Positions 34,497 to 42,312 of a DNA stretch of 64,000 nucleotides are shown in pieces (the first letter of the stretch is position 1; the number at the start of each line of letters is the position of its first letter). The stretch lies in assembly GCF_001439845.1 (NCBI RefSeq), contig NZ_JYLO01000009.1, forward strand, positions 248,001 to 312,000, in the 5' to 3' direction. The DNA comes from Pseudomonas lactis. Its GTDB lineage: Bacteria > Pseudomonadota > Gammaproteobacteria > Pseudomonadales > Pseudomonadaceae. Position numbers and translations under genes: made by a program. A model generated the notes under the pieces. That model was given only the letters and a program-made list of their open reading frames with translations. It made no database searches and was not told the origin of the DNA.

Positions 34497-34736
34497 TTAT
34501 GCTGTCTTTCGAAGGCTTGCTAGAATCGATTGGTACTTAGTCACCTTCTCGGCCGATAACTCTGCCCAGAATGTGTCGCCCATCCTTTCCGCTTCTGCCC
34601 CTTGAGAAAGCCAGAGGTTGATTGATTTCTGCGCCTTCTCCATTTCCGCTGCGCAAGTAGCAGTTGAAGGGACTGATGCAGAGTTTGCAGAGTGTGTTAA
34701 TAGCGAGTTAGTAGTATTCGGGATGAATATGTTCAT
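34497..34736 (-). CDS. Small ICE protein, unknown (79 residues)
   Basis: Start at ATG 34736 (MNIFIPNTTNSLL) after CTGGAAG. 79 residues, Ser/Ala/Thr-rich first half, then a charged helix (AAEMEKAQKSINLWLSQG, FWAELSAEKVTKYQSILASL). Overlaps the end of the upstream gene by 29 bp, consistent with coupling. Not recognised. Confidence 0.6.
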   Translation of the reverse strand: MNIFIPNTTNSLLTHSANSASVPSTATCAAEMEKAQKSINLWLSQGAEAERMGDTFWAELSAEKVTKYQSILASLRKTA

Positions 34737-35025
34737 CTTCCAGTTCCCAGCGAGCTCTTCGATATTCCTTGAGAAGTCCGTACTCCGATAACAGTGGGCT
34801 GTTTTTGGGAGTGAATTCATCTCGATGGTCCATCTTTGCCAATGAGATAACGCCATCCAGAACTTCTAACCAAAGGTCAGAAGTAAGGGTGTAGCGCGGG
34901 TCGTCATCGGGATCGAGCGCCGGGTTGCTCGGAAGTAGTTTATCCAGCTCGCTGTAAACACTAGCTTGAGCAGCTAAAAGACCAATTTCGGTCAGCAGCG
35001 GCAGTCGTTGAGGATTCATCATCAT
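34708..35025 (-). CDS. Small ICE protein, unknown (105 residues)
   Basis: A 105-residue acidic helical protein (LPLLTEIGLLAAQASVYSELDKLL, LWLEVLDGVISLAKMDHRDEF, YRRARWELEDEHIHPEYY). Three in-frame ATGs at the start; the first has the best spacing to GGAG. Behind its own leader. Not recognised. Confidence 0.7.
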   Translation of the reverse strand: MMMNPQRLPLLTEIGLLAAQASVYSELDKLLPSNPALDPDDDPRYTLTSDLWLEVLDGVISLAKMDHRDEFTPKNSPLLSEYGLLKEYRRARWELEDEHIHPEYY

Positions 35026-35082
35026 GGTTTATCTCCAGGGTTCGGAAATCACCAATCCCGAAGGGAGGCGTTCCCTTCGGTA
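35026..35082 (-). promoter_or_regulatory. Two-hairpin 5' leader covering the ribosome site
   Basis: Minus strand: CC, GAAGGGA/TCCCTTC with loop ACGCC, closing GG, then TTTCC pairing with GGAGA (one G-U pair) around the ribosome site of the 105-residue protein gene. Confidence 0.55.
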
Positions 35083-35121
35083 CGAATATTGAAAGGCGCC
35101 CAGGGGGCGCCATGATTTCAA

Positions 35122-35625
35122 TCATGCAGATTGACGTTGTTCAGGTTCTGGTTGTCCTTGGGCGTCATCCGAATCATCTCCAGCAGCACCATCCTGGGCA
35201 GGAAGGGGCTCAGCAGAGTCTTTCGGTTTGGCTTCATAGACAGTTACCCCATCCACCTTGATCCAGCCGATAAACAACAGGCGTCCCTTGAGGCTTGCTC
35301 CAGGTTGACCTTTTTTATCGCCTTTTTCGTAGGTAAATGCGTCGGTCCAGATATCACCGATTCGGAAGCTCACAAGGACCTTCTTTCCGGCTTCAACGGC
35401 TGCTTGGCTGCGACGAATCAGCTTTTCAGCTTCAGCGCCGACCACGTTGCAGTCGATATAGGAATACTCGGCATCATCCATCGAGCCGCGCAGAGCCGCA
35501 ACGGTAACTGCCATGAATGGCTTACCTTTGCCGCGAGGTTTCACTTCACGGATACGGTTGAGATAACCGATACCAGTGGTGTGAAGGTCGAAGAATTTTG
35601 CTTCGTTGGATTGATTAGTGCTCAT
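35122..35625 (-). CDS. DUF3577 / STY4534-family ICE replication protein
   Basis: Start at ATG 35625 behind GGAGA gives 167 residues. The text FDLHTTGIGYLNRIREVKPRGKGKPFMAVTVAALRG and YIDCNVVGAEAEKLIRR is typical of DUF3577 (STY4534 family), an OB-like, SSB-like small protein conserved in SPI-7 and PFGI-type elements and annotated as a replication or ssDNA-binding protein. The C-terminal 35 residues are acidic and unstructured, as in SSB proteins. Confidence 0.88.
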   Translation of the reverse strand: MSTNQSNEAKFFDLHTTGIGYLNRIREVKPRGKGKPFMAVTVAALRGSMDDAEYSYIDCNVVGAEAEKLIRRSQAAVEAGKKVLVSFRIGDIWTDAFTYEKGDKKGQPGASLKGRLLFIGWIKVDGVTVYEAKPKDSAEPLPAQDGAAGDDSDDAQGQPEPEQRQSA

Positions 35626-35701
35626 GGTGATTCTCCAGTTTCGAAATAACAGAAAGCGGAGAAACACTTCGCCCTAGGGGGAAAGTATTCCCCGCGAGGG
35701 T
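35626..35701 (-). promoter_or_regulatory. Two-hairpin 5' leader covering the ribosome site (DUF3577 gene)
   Basis: Minus strand: CCCT, GGGGAA/TTCCCC with loop TACT, AGGG, then TCTCC and TTTC pairing with GAAA and GGAGA before the ATG. Closest relative is the leader at 36576 (same GGGGAA/TTCCCC hairpin). Confidence 0.62.
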
Positions 35702-35720
35702 GGGTGGAGCTTAAGGTTTT

Positions 35721-35972
35721 TTAATGCATCAGCTTCATTGCAGCAATCATTACACCGACAGCTGCAGACAACATGACGCCCATGCGAATGGTGAGCTTGA
35801 CTTCAAGCTGTGAAATCTCAGATTTGAACTCTGCAGCAAGAGCAGTTAAATCTGCCTTGGTAGCCAAACGTGAAAGCATGTCGGTCTCCAAAGCTTCAAT
35901 AACAGCATTTGCCTTCTGTTCCGGGACGTTAATCGAAATCAACGCCTGGTAGAGAGCCAGTTCAGTTTTCAT
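35721..35972 (-). CDS. Small coiled-coil membrane-tail protein, DUF1640-like
   Basis: Start at ATG 35972, five bases after GGAGG, giving 83 residues: LALYQALISINVPEQKANAVIEALE, then ATKADLTALAAEFKSEISQLEVKL (coiled coil) and a C-terminal membrane segment (MGVMLSAAVGVMIAAMKL). This plan is that of DUF1640/CCDC90-like proteins found in many phages and ICEs. Function unknown. The sequence between it and promoter at 36177 is a structured leader. Confidence 0.78.
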   Translation of the reverse strand: MKTELALYQALISINVPEQKANAVIEALETDMLSRLATKADLTALAAEFKSEISQLEVKLTIRMGVMLSAAVGVMIAAMKLMH

Positions 35973-36170
35973 CAGACCTCCAAAAGTGAGAGGCCTGCCC
36001 TGACGGGGTAGGCCCGTCATGGGTGGGAAAGGTGCTTCCATCGACTAAGTCGACTGATCGCGCTACCGGAAGCTATGGCGATCTTGGGAGTGGATCAATG
36101 CGGAAAACCGCATCGTAGTCTTGCGGATCCAGACTACTTGGGCATGTTGCTGACGACGTCAGCGATACAT
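35973..36170 (-). promoter_or_regulatory. Structured 5' leader RNA, copy 1
   Basis: About 200 bases from the predicted start of transcription to the ATG at 35972. Minus-strand hairpins in order: GCTGACG/CGTCAGC palindrome, GTAGTCT/AGACTAC, ATGCGG/CCGCAT, GATCGC/GCGATC, TCGAC/GTCGA, then the two-hairpin unit TGACGGG/CCCGTCA and CAGGCCTC/GAGGTCTG (one G-U) around the GGAGG site. It is homologous to copy 2 at 36576-36793, with paired compensatory differences. Confidence 0.7.
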
Positions 36171-36176
36171 GTGCAG

Positions 36177-36205
36177 ATCATGGAAATACGATTGTCGCTT
36201 GTCAA
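36177..36205 (-). promoter_or_regulatory. Sigma70-type promoter, leading operon copy 1
   Basis: Minus strand TTGACA (36205-36200), 17-base spacer, CATGAT (36182-36177). The same arrangement occurs at 36800-36828, in both cases at the head of the homologous leader. Confidence 0.75.
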
Positions 36206-36275
36206 GCCCCTACCGTAAAACTCTGAGGAAACCTTCCCGTTGGGAAGGCTCCCTACAGAGGCGAAGGGCGCAGAC

Positions 36276-36575
36276 TTAGCAAGTTGCTGGCACCAACGAG
36301 CGTGCAGCTGGCTTCTTACGCGATTTCCGAGCAGGCTTTTCGACCACTCGAGTGTTAGCCGCGTACCAAAGGTTCAGGTCGACACCTTTACGAGTTATTG
36401 CCGGTACATGATCCATCTCACGTACGAGACGCTCAGGTACGCAAGGCGGTGGAAGCAACGGAGCTGCTTTGGTATGGATAGCTGTGGGCGCAGCGCTGGA
36501 TTTCTTAACCGCACGCAGAAACTGTCGCGTGATGGTGCCAAGCGCGAAGCCGAAGCCATAAGCAAGTTTGGACAT
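36276..36575 (-). CDS. Small basic ICE protein, unknown (99 residues)
   Basis: Start at ATG 36575 behind AGGAGA; the frame is open to 36788 but that upstream part is the structured leader. 99 residues with a weak hydrophobic N-terminus (LAYGFGFALGTITRQFL), then a Pro/Arg/Lys-rich tail (PARKSRKKPAARSL). It is the first gene after the upstream promoter. Not recognised. Confidence 0.65.
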   Translation of the reverse strand: MSKLAYGFGFALGTITRQFLRAVKKSSAAPTAIHTKAAPLLPPPCVPERLVREMDHVPAITRKGVDLNLWYAANTRVVEKPARKSRKKPAARSLVPATC

Positions 36576-36793
36576 GGTGATTCTCCTGCAGGTTGAATGC
36601 GGAGAACCCACTGACCCTGTTGGGGAAGTGATTCCCCGCGAGGTGAGTTGCATAAGGTGCTTCCATCGACGATTGTCGACCGACCGCGCTACCAGAAGCT
36701 CAGCGGTCTTGGGCGGATCTGACACTAACATCGTGTCGCAGTCTTCAAGATCCTGACTGCCTGGGCATGATGCTGACGACGTCAGCAAAGCAC
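36576..36793 (-). promoter_or_regulatory. Structured 5' leader RNA, copy 2
   Basis: About 215 bases ahead of the ATG at 36575. Same order of hairpins as copy 1 but with changed, still complementary stems: GCAGTC/GACTGC, GACAC/GTGTC, GACCGC/GCGGTC, TCGAC/GTCGA, then GGGGAA/TTCCCC and TTCTCC/GGAGAA over the ribosome site. The GCTGACG palindrome and the GATGGAAGCACC junction are unchanged. Confidence 0.7.
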
Positions 36794-36799
36794 GTCCAT

Positions 36800-36828
36800 A
36801 TCATCGAAGGGGGATGGTGATGTGTCAA
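36800..36828 (-). promoter_or_regulatory. Sigma70-type promoter, leading operon copy 2
   Basis: Minus strand TTGACA (36828-36823), 17-base spacer, GATGAT (36805-36800). It would start the transcript through the 99-residue protein gene into the leading operon. Confidence 0.75.
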
Positions 36829-37506
36829 GCGGGGAGGGGATATTTCGGGGAGGGCAAAGCAGGTTCAGGACGACAGGAGAAGCTACCGAGAGTAGCTGGG
36901 TCAACAGTCACTCTCGGATGTAGTAAGAAGCGTCTTTCAGAAAAAAATACCACCTGTGCGGGATGAAGGCGTTATTGATCCCTGGGCTGTGATCTGAACG
37001 TCTTACTTCCAACACCTGGCCGATTATCGTGGCTGAGGCCAGCTAGCATAAGGCACGCATCCGCGCACAAAGGGAGCCCTGCGTTTCGCCGGCGGGCCAC
37101 CGGCAAGGAAAAGCAGCTACCAATAGGTAGCCTGATCATCCTTTGCAAGATGATCAGGCTACCTATTGTGTGAGCTTTAAAAAGTGTGGGCCACAACACC
37201 AGTGTGGCCCTTAGACTACGGTGCTTCGAACCTCAACAGAGCCCTATGTGCCTTTGAACTCGCAATTCACGAGTTAGACGGCTGCGTGTCTGGCTTGAAC
37301 AGGGAGACACAGGGAGAGCTCTGAACCAGGTCCGCACGCCCTTCCCGGAGCTATGCGTGCTTTGGGGTTGGTGATAAGGCAAGCCGTATCACCGGGCGCT
37401 ACTGATGACCGCCAGTAGCCAACGGGGTGGAAACGTTGTTGCGTGCATTATGTTGATAGGCCGTAGCTTATGCAACCCGGCGCCTTTCAAAGTCGGTCGA
37501 CGCAGA
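36829..37506. other. Hairpin-rich non-coding region between pilM and the leading operon
   Basis: Nearly 700 bases without a credible gene but with a chain of strong inverted repeats: a perfect 20-bp stem with 8-base loop (37121-37168), GGGCCACA/TGTGGCCC (37188-37210), GCACGC/GCGTGC (about 37332-37360), GGTGATA/TATCACC with inner GGC/GCC (37370-37393), GCTACTG/CAGTAGC (37398-37419). Candidates are an origin of transfer or a structured RNA; no nick-site consensus could be recognised. Confidence 0.6.
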
Positions 37507-37947
37507 CTAATTGACGGCGACGACCGCACCCTCGGGAACGGGGGACGGAATTGCTATACCGGTCGCCCCAGTTATCTGTGAAATCAGCATTCCTGAACGC
37601 TTTAAACCAACGGTAGTTGTCTTTGTCAGGTCTACCAGCACAGAAGGCAAGCCTGACGGTGCAACCCCATCAAAATAAGTATAGGCCGTTCCTGATGAGA
37701 TGTAAGAACCGACGCCCACAGGTTTCACAAACCACCCAGGTAGGTTGAGCGCAGAATCGCTCGGTACCCCGCTGAAGCCCGGGTTGGCCTGGGCATATTC
37801 GGTAGCGGCAGATCGGTACACCAGAAAGCCGCGACCCAGCGAGTCGAGGGTAGCGTAGTCGGATATACGTTGGTCCTGATGTTGGTTCTCCATGAAAATG
37901 CTGGAGGCAATAAGCACAACCATCAAAACGAGCCATTGCATTGTCAT
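37507..37947 (-). CDS. pilM: PilM-type conjugative pilus protein
   Basis: A 146-residue protein with an N-terminal hydrophobic anchor (WLVLMVVLIASSIFME) and a periplasmic domain (YATLDSLGRGFLVYRSAATEYAQ, AVNLPGWFVKPVGVG-type text). Position at the end of the pil locus and length agree with PilM of R64-type and PAPI-1-type pili, a small protein needed for pilus formation of uncertain role. Separated from pilV by a short unknown gene. Confidence 0.85.
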   Translation of the reverse strand: MTMQWLVLMVVLIASSIFMENQHQDQRISDYATLDSLGRGFLVYRSAATEYAQANPGFSGVPSDSALNLPGWFVKPVGVGSYISSGTAYTYFDGVAPSGLPSVLVDLTKTTTVGLKRSGMLISQITGATGIAIPSPVPEGAVVAVN

Positions 37948-38004
37948 GATACGAGGTCCATTTACAGAACGGTGGTTGTTACATCCGAAGCGTCAATAAC
38001 AAAA

Positions 38005-38337
38005 CTATTTCGATAGGGTAATCAATGTTAAGCAAATTCCAACTAGGCCAAGCGCAATGACTGTCCACGTTGCGGCTCGCTTGAAGCCCAATGGTTTACG
38101 GTGTGGGTTGATTAACTCCATAGTGGCGATTTTCTTTACAAAATAACGACCAGAGGGCGTAGGGTGTAATTTGTAAGTGAAATCGCCGACCTCGAATGCC
38201 TCCTTTCCTTCTAATGCGCGACGCCATAGCACAGTTGAGCATATCCTGCTTCGGGTGCTTAGCCAGGCCTGTAATTCTCCAGCACTATACTCAACGTCAT
38301 TCTCAAGCGTCTGCACTGCAATAATCCCCATAAACAT
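38005..38337 (-). CDS. Small tail-anchored protein in the pil locus, unknown
   Basis: A 110-residue protein with a C-terminal membrane segment (AATWTVIALGLVGICLTLITL) and a soluble N-terminal part (SAGELQAWLSTRSRICSTVLWRRALEGKEAFEVGDFTYKLHP). It stands between pilV and pilM, is not part of the R64 pil order as remembered, and is not recognised. No good ribosome site is seen. Confidence 0.6.
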   Translation of the reverse strand: MFMGIIAVQTLENDVEYSAGELQAWLSTRSRICSTVLWRRALEGKEAFEVGDFTYKLHPTPSGRYFVKKIATMELINPHRKPLGFKRAATWTVIALGLVGICLTLITLSK

Positions 38338-38373
38338 ACAAAAAACGTTTGTTAAATTTTATAAGCGGATGCT

Positions 38374-39690
38374 TTATTTGAAGCAGCTCCAATAGAAAAG
38401 ACCAGGCCAGGAAAGTCGAGATGTGGAGAGAAACCATCCACTTGCATTTCTGAAGATATAGCCAGTCTCGCTATCTCCGATGCCAAAAGCGCCGGTTAAA
38501 GAGCATGACTTCCATGTGGTGTCGCCAAGGGAGCACGTCACACTTCCTCTGGCAGGCGCCTGGCAGGTGCCCTGGATCAGCTGGAATTCCCACCCACCTG
38601 GTCTTTTCCATAAGCCTTGTTCGCAGGACAACGTTATTCCCGCGGCGCTTTTTGCAAGAAGGGTTCGGTCACTACACTGTTGCCCCTCGGTAGCTATGCC
38701 TCCCAGGGACAAATATTCATTTGTCTGAATGCGATCATAGGCCGTTATCTTGCCAGTCGAGGTTATCTTTCCACCCCATAGTTCACCACCGGTTGAAAAG
38801 TTTTTGTCGTTATATACTTGGACCCAGTTGGGGCTATTTTGATAAATCCCGCCTCCCCATTTTTCGCTGTACCAGCCTGTGTCACCACGTGTTCTGAACC
38901 AACCGCCTGTGCTGGTATCACCGGTAATGGTTGCAGTAGCGGCATTTACATTGGCTGTGGCGATGACGTTTCGAGCTGTAATGTAGGCGTTAGCTGTTAT
39001 GTTGCCTGAGGCTGTAATATTTCCTGCGTTGTTAATATTGTGGTTGCCCATCGTGATATCAGTATTCATCGTGTTGAATTCTGGATGGTTTGGCACTGCG
39101 TTTCGATATAGATAGTCATTAGCCAACGCACCATCCATAAGGAAAAGTGCGCTAGCTGTATGTCCTGGCCCAGGAGCTATAGCATAGTTACTTAGTGCTA
39201 CCTGCCATCCACCCCGCACGCCCTGGACGATGTTCGGGTTGGCTGAAGAGATGAAACCACCAGGTCCTCCGAGATTTTCAGCGATGGTTCGGATACCCAT
39301 TTCAGGAATCGTCTGCCCACCACTAGTAACCACAATCACTTCCAGTTGATTTGGGTTGGGTTTCCGGGCGAGGCCGAGAATGGTCTGCCCAAAGGCGTTC
39401 GTGGGGCTAAAACCTGCAGGAAGGTAGTTGGTGTTGACGAGCATCGGAACGGTTATTTGTACCGGTACGGTTGCTGCCGCGTTGGCCAGCACCACGCTGT
39501 AGTTATCCTTCAGATATTTGGCCAATGCCTCTGAAATGGTTCTCTGTTGATCAGCAGCAATTCGATAGTCCTGAGAGTCCATCTGCTTGATTTGCCATGC
39601 GATCGCCAAAGTGACGACAACGGAGAAAACGGCCAATCCGATCGCCATGTCCAAGCTCAAAAAGCCCCGCTGCTTGTTCCTACTGGTCAT
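38374..39690 (-). CDS. pilV: PilV minor pilin / pilus-tip adhesin
   Basis: Start at ATG 39690 gives 438 residues. The N-terminus MTSRNKQRG-FLSLDMAIGLAVFSVVV is a type IV prepilin leader with cleavage after Gly-9 and an Asp at mature position 5 where Glu is usual. The middle resembles the constant part of R64 PilV; the C-terminal part has the ITASGNITAN-type repeats and then a Cys-rich tip domain (CSDRTLLAKS, CEQGLW, CQAPARGSVTCSLGDTTWKSCS). PilV at the tip recognises recipient-cell surface sugars. No inverted shufflon segments or recombinase gene are seen downstream, so the tip is fixed. Confidence 0.9.
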   Translation of the reverse strand: MTSRNKQRGFLSLDMAIGLAVFSVVVTLAIAWQIKQMDSQDYRIAADQQRTISEALAKYLKDNYSVVLANAAATVPVQITVPMLVNTNYLPAGFSPTNAFGQTILGLARKPNPNQLEVIVVTSGGQTIPEMGIRTIAENLGGPGGFISSANPNIVQGVRGGWQVALSNYAIAPGPGHTASALFLMDGALANDYLYRNAVPNHPEFNTMNTDITMGNHNINNAGNITASGNITANAYITARNVIATANVNAATATITGDTSTGGWFRTRGDTGWYSEKWGGGIYQNSPNWVQVYNDKNFSTGGELWGGKITSTGKITAYDRIQTNEYLSLGGIATEGQQCSDRTLLAKSAAGITLSCEQGLWKRPGGWEFQLIQGTCQAPARGSVTCSLGDTTWKSCSLTGAFGIGDSETGYIFRNASGWFLSTSRLSWPGLFYWSCFK

Positions 39691-40621
39691 TCCAGAGACT
39701 CCTTGATGATTGGTGAGCGATGTCGTGATCGAGCATCGTGATCTTTCCTGCATGGACTTTCTCTCGGATGCCCGGTCCGTCATCGCCCGTGAAAAGCAGG
39801 CTCTGCAGGGTTAATCGACGACTCCCTTCGTTGCCGCTTGATAAGGACTGGTGAAGAACGGCCACTAACCCCTTGGAGAGCAGCTCTCGGGCGTTATTGA
39901 GTAACGGCTGAGCCAGGGCTGATATACGCTCAATGCCTTGAGTAACGCTGCCCGCATGGCCTGTGCTGATGATGAGATGGCCATTGATCGAGGCTTGAAT
40001 TACTTGTGCTGCTGTCGAGCTGTCGCGAATTTCTCCCACGAACAGGAAATCCGCTCTTGTGCGCAGCGCTAGAATCAACGCTTCCTCGTATCCCCCCATC
40101 CGGCGAGAGACCGGAACTTGAATGCAGCGCCCACTACCATGCCGACCATTCAAAAACGGTTCTGGAGGATCCTCGACAGCCACACAAATGCCTCCCCAGG
40201 CCTCAAGGCGAGCTTTCACCAGTGATGCAGCACTGGAGGTTTTCCCTGTGCCCATTTCCCCACAAATGAATATCAGGCCGCGAACCGTGTCGCTCATCAG
40301 CGCGTCCTGCAGATAGTCGGGCAGACCCAGCATGTCCAATGGCCGGATCTGGACTGAGGATTTGCTTACGACAAACACAGGCTTGCCATTCAAATCCAGC
40401 AACTGGGTTACACGAAGGACGACGCCATCTTCAATTAGGGCGAACTCTGGATCCTGGGTTGCCTTGTGCTTTTCCTCGCACTGCGCCCGTAAGCGCTCAA
40501 GGTCAGCCCGCCATTCGGCGGGCGCTTCAACCCTTCGTGCCTGCCCAGGGAGACCTTTGGCGTCGGCAAATCCATCGCCGAGGTACAGGTCGACGAATTC
40601 AGCATCAGAGATCACGCTCAC
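39680..40621 (-). CDS. pilT: PilT-like ATPase of the conjugative pilus
   Basis: The best start is GTG 40621, six bases after AAGGAA, giving 313 residues; the frame is open further upstream but that part overlaps pilS. Walker A ICGEMGTGKTSSAA (about 140), VAVEDPPEPFL, and ADFLFVGEIRDSSTAAQ with the Walker B and GEIRD motifs mark a secretion/retraction ATPase of the PilT family. In pKLC102/PAPI-1 pil2 loci this gene is called pilT2, whereas in R64 pilT is a transglycosylase; the symbol follows the ICE usage. Overlaps pilV by 11 bp. Confidence 0.88.
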   Translation of the reverse strand: MSVISDAEFVDLYLGDGFADAKGLPGQARRVEAPAEWRADLERLRAQCEEKHKATQDPEFALIEDGVVLRVTQLLDLNGKPVFVVSKSSVQIRPLDMLGLPDYLQDALMSDTVRGLIFICGEMGTGKTSSAASLVKARLEAWGGICVAVEDPPEPFLNGRHGSGRCIQVPVSRRMGGYEEALILALRTRADFLFVGEIRDSSTAAQVIQASINGHLIISTGHAGSVTQGIERISALAQPLLNNARELLSKGLVAVLHQSLSSGNEGSRRLTLQSLLFTGDDGPGIREKVHAGKITMLDHDIAHQSSRSLWNDQ

Positions 40622-40631
40622 ACTGAGTTCC

Positions 40632-41147
40632 TTAGTACGAAGTCCAAGCGATGGTATTGGCGTCCGAGGAGCAGCTGGTCGCAGCCGCCACCGCAGTGAT
40701 TTCGCCGGCAATTGCAGTGCCGCCGTTGATCGCCGTCGTTGTCTGTTTGTCCTTGGCCATGTTCGAGGCAAGGGTGATGCAGGCATTTTTCGGAAGGTTG
40801 GATTCTGTGATGGTGAAGGTCATGCCGTTGCTCATCACGGTCACTGCGCCGTTCCAGCGGTTGGACAGGGCATTACCGTTGATGCTCATGCCGCCAGTTG
40901 CCTCGAGGTTGATCAAAGAAGGCGCCAAGTTGGTGCCTGCCGTGGCGTAACCCGTGGTGCTTTTCAGTCGTTTGGTATTGCTCAGCAACGTGCCGAGATT
41001 GCTCTGTTCAATGGTGACGTCCGAGCTGCCGAACGTTCTGTAACCCATGAACACGATGAAACCAAGTGCCACCGCGATCAGCATCAACCAGAACATCCCG
41101 TCCAGGGAGAGAAATCCGCGTTGGTTGTTTGGAGTGTTTGTTGGCAT
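40632..41147 (-). CDS. pilS: PilS major prepilin of the type IVb conjugative pilus
   Basis: A 171-residue prepilin: MPTNTPNNQRG-FLSLDGMFWLMLIAVALGFIVF, cleavage after Gly-11 with Phe +1 and Asp +5, the same FLSLD start as PilV, so both are processed by one peptidase (no prepilin peptidase gene is seen in the window). The C-terminal region ends in a cysteine pair loop (ITLASNMAKDK ... CSSDANTIAWTSY) as in type IVb pilins. Position between the ATPase genes and pilR is standard. Confidence 0.92.
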   Translation of the reverse strand: MPTNTPNNQRGFLSLDGMFWLMLIAVALGFIVFMGYRTFGSSDVTIEQSNLGTLLSNTKRLKSTTGYATAGTNLAPSLINLEATGGMSINGNALSNRWNGAVTVMSNGMTFTITESNLPKNACITLASNMAKDKQTTTAINGGTAIAGEITAVAAATSCSSDANTIAWTSY

Positions 41148-41172
41148 TTCCAGTACCTCATTTAGGTTTGAT

Positions 41173-42312
41173 TTAAAGCGTTGCAGTCACATTGCCGGCC
41201 AATTGGAAGATCCCGATCACTACCAGAATCATCATGACCCCCATGGCCATGGAGGACATGCCGATAAGAGATTTGGCGATGGCTTCGACGCGCTGAAGCG
41301 TTTGCTCCAGCCACCGGTTGGAAAACCGTTCCATCGACTCAGCGAAGCCTTTGCGGGTGGCGAGCACTTCCAGAAAATGCATCGCCATGGGGTCTGGGAA
41401 TTGATGACCCGCAAGCTTCAATGCGGTACCGAAGTTTTTGCCGGCGCTCACTCCGTAATGAATGGCGCTCAGGCGCTCTTTCAACCATGGAGAGGCATTG
41501 CGTTGAAGAGAGGTCAAAGCATCGAGTTGGTTGATGCCGGAGCGCAGCATCACAGCCATGTTGAGCAGAAAGATCGAACCGTGGAGTGCCTTGTAGACTG
41601 ACCAAGGCGGGAGCCTCTCTGCTCGCACTCGCAGGATCTGGAGCAGCTTGTTCAACTGCAGCTTCCAGGATGGGCTGGCGGCCGTGATCTGGAGTCCGCA
41701 AAAAACGGGGAGAGTGACTACCGATATGAGGATGAAGACAATCACAGCTATCAGCGTCACAAGTCCGTAGTGGGTCACGAAATTCGATAGGGCGTAGAGG
41801 AAGGCCGGCACTCCGGTCCACGCCTCAGGGTTGGAGCGTCGTGTCATGGAGGGCACCATCCACACTGCAATCACATACAGCAACGCCGCCATGACGCTCC
41901 ATACCACGGAGGGGAAAACTGTGGCTGATGCCACGAGTTTGCTAATCCGCTGACGTACCTCGATGATCCTCACGCAGTCCCGAAATGCCTGCACCAGGTT
42001 GCCGGTGTCTTCCCCGGAAGCGATCAGAGAGTTCTCGTCATAGGGAACCCAGCCTTCGCAGGAAATGCTCAGGGATTTCCCGCCTTTCACAGATTGCGCG
42101 ATATCCCTGCATGCAAGGGATACAGGATGTAGCTTCTGGCCGTTATCGCTGAACGCTCTTGCCACCGTATGCAGCGCGTCCTCAAGCGACACACCATCCT
42201 CAAGGATGCCCATCAGGCTCTCGTAGAACTGGATTCTTTCGTTTTTGCCAAACTGCTTGGCATAGAAGGTCTCTGCCCAACGATTCAGCATTGCTCTGAA
42301 GTCACTCAGCAT
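41173..42312 (-). CDS. pilR: PilR inner-membrane platform protein (GspF family)
   Basis: Start at ATG 42312 with GGAG seven bases upstream gives 379 residues. GspF-type features: three main membrane segments (about 155-180, 200-225 and 345-372) and two cytoplasmic repeats with the GVSLEDALHTVARAF and GINQLDALTSLQRNAS blocks. It anchors the pilus assembly ATPase. Overlaps pilQ by 11 bp. Confidence 0.92.
   Translation of the reverse strand: MLSDFRAMLNRWAETFYAKQFGKNERIQFYESLMGILEDGVSLEDALHTVARAFSDNGQKLHPVSLACRDIAQSVKGGKSLSISCEGWVPYDENSLIASGEDTGNLVQAFRDCVRIIEVRQRISKLVASATVFPSVVWSVMAALLYVIAVWMVPSMTRRSNPEAWTGVPAFLYALSNFVTHYGLVTLIAVIVFILISVVTLPVFCGLQITAASPSWKLQLNKLLQILRVRAERLPPWSVYKALHGSIFLLNMAVMLRSGINQLDALTSLQRNASPWLKERLSAIHYGVSAGKNFGTALKLAGHQFPDPMAMHFLEVLATRKGFAESMERFSNRWLEQTLQRVEAIAKSLIGMSSMAMGVMMILVVIGIFQLAGNVTATL

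Noticed and set aside
36655..36720. tRNA-like stretch (CTGGTAGCGCGGTCGGTCGA) in the leader
   Set aside because: No acceptor stem, T-loop or CCA partner; the bases are explained by the GACCGC/GCGGTC and TCGAC/GTCGA hairpins.
36576..36788. Longer N-terminus for the 99-residue protein
   Set aside because: The extension is the structured leader, which has a homologous copy ahead of another gene, and the ATG at 36575 has a good ribosome site.
38374..38800. Shufflon at the pilV end
   Set aside because: No repeated inverted segments or alternative C-termini and no recombinase gene are seen.
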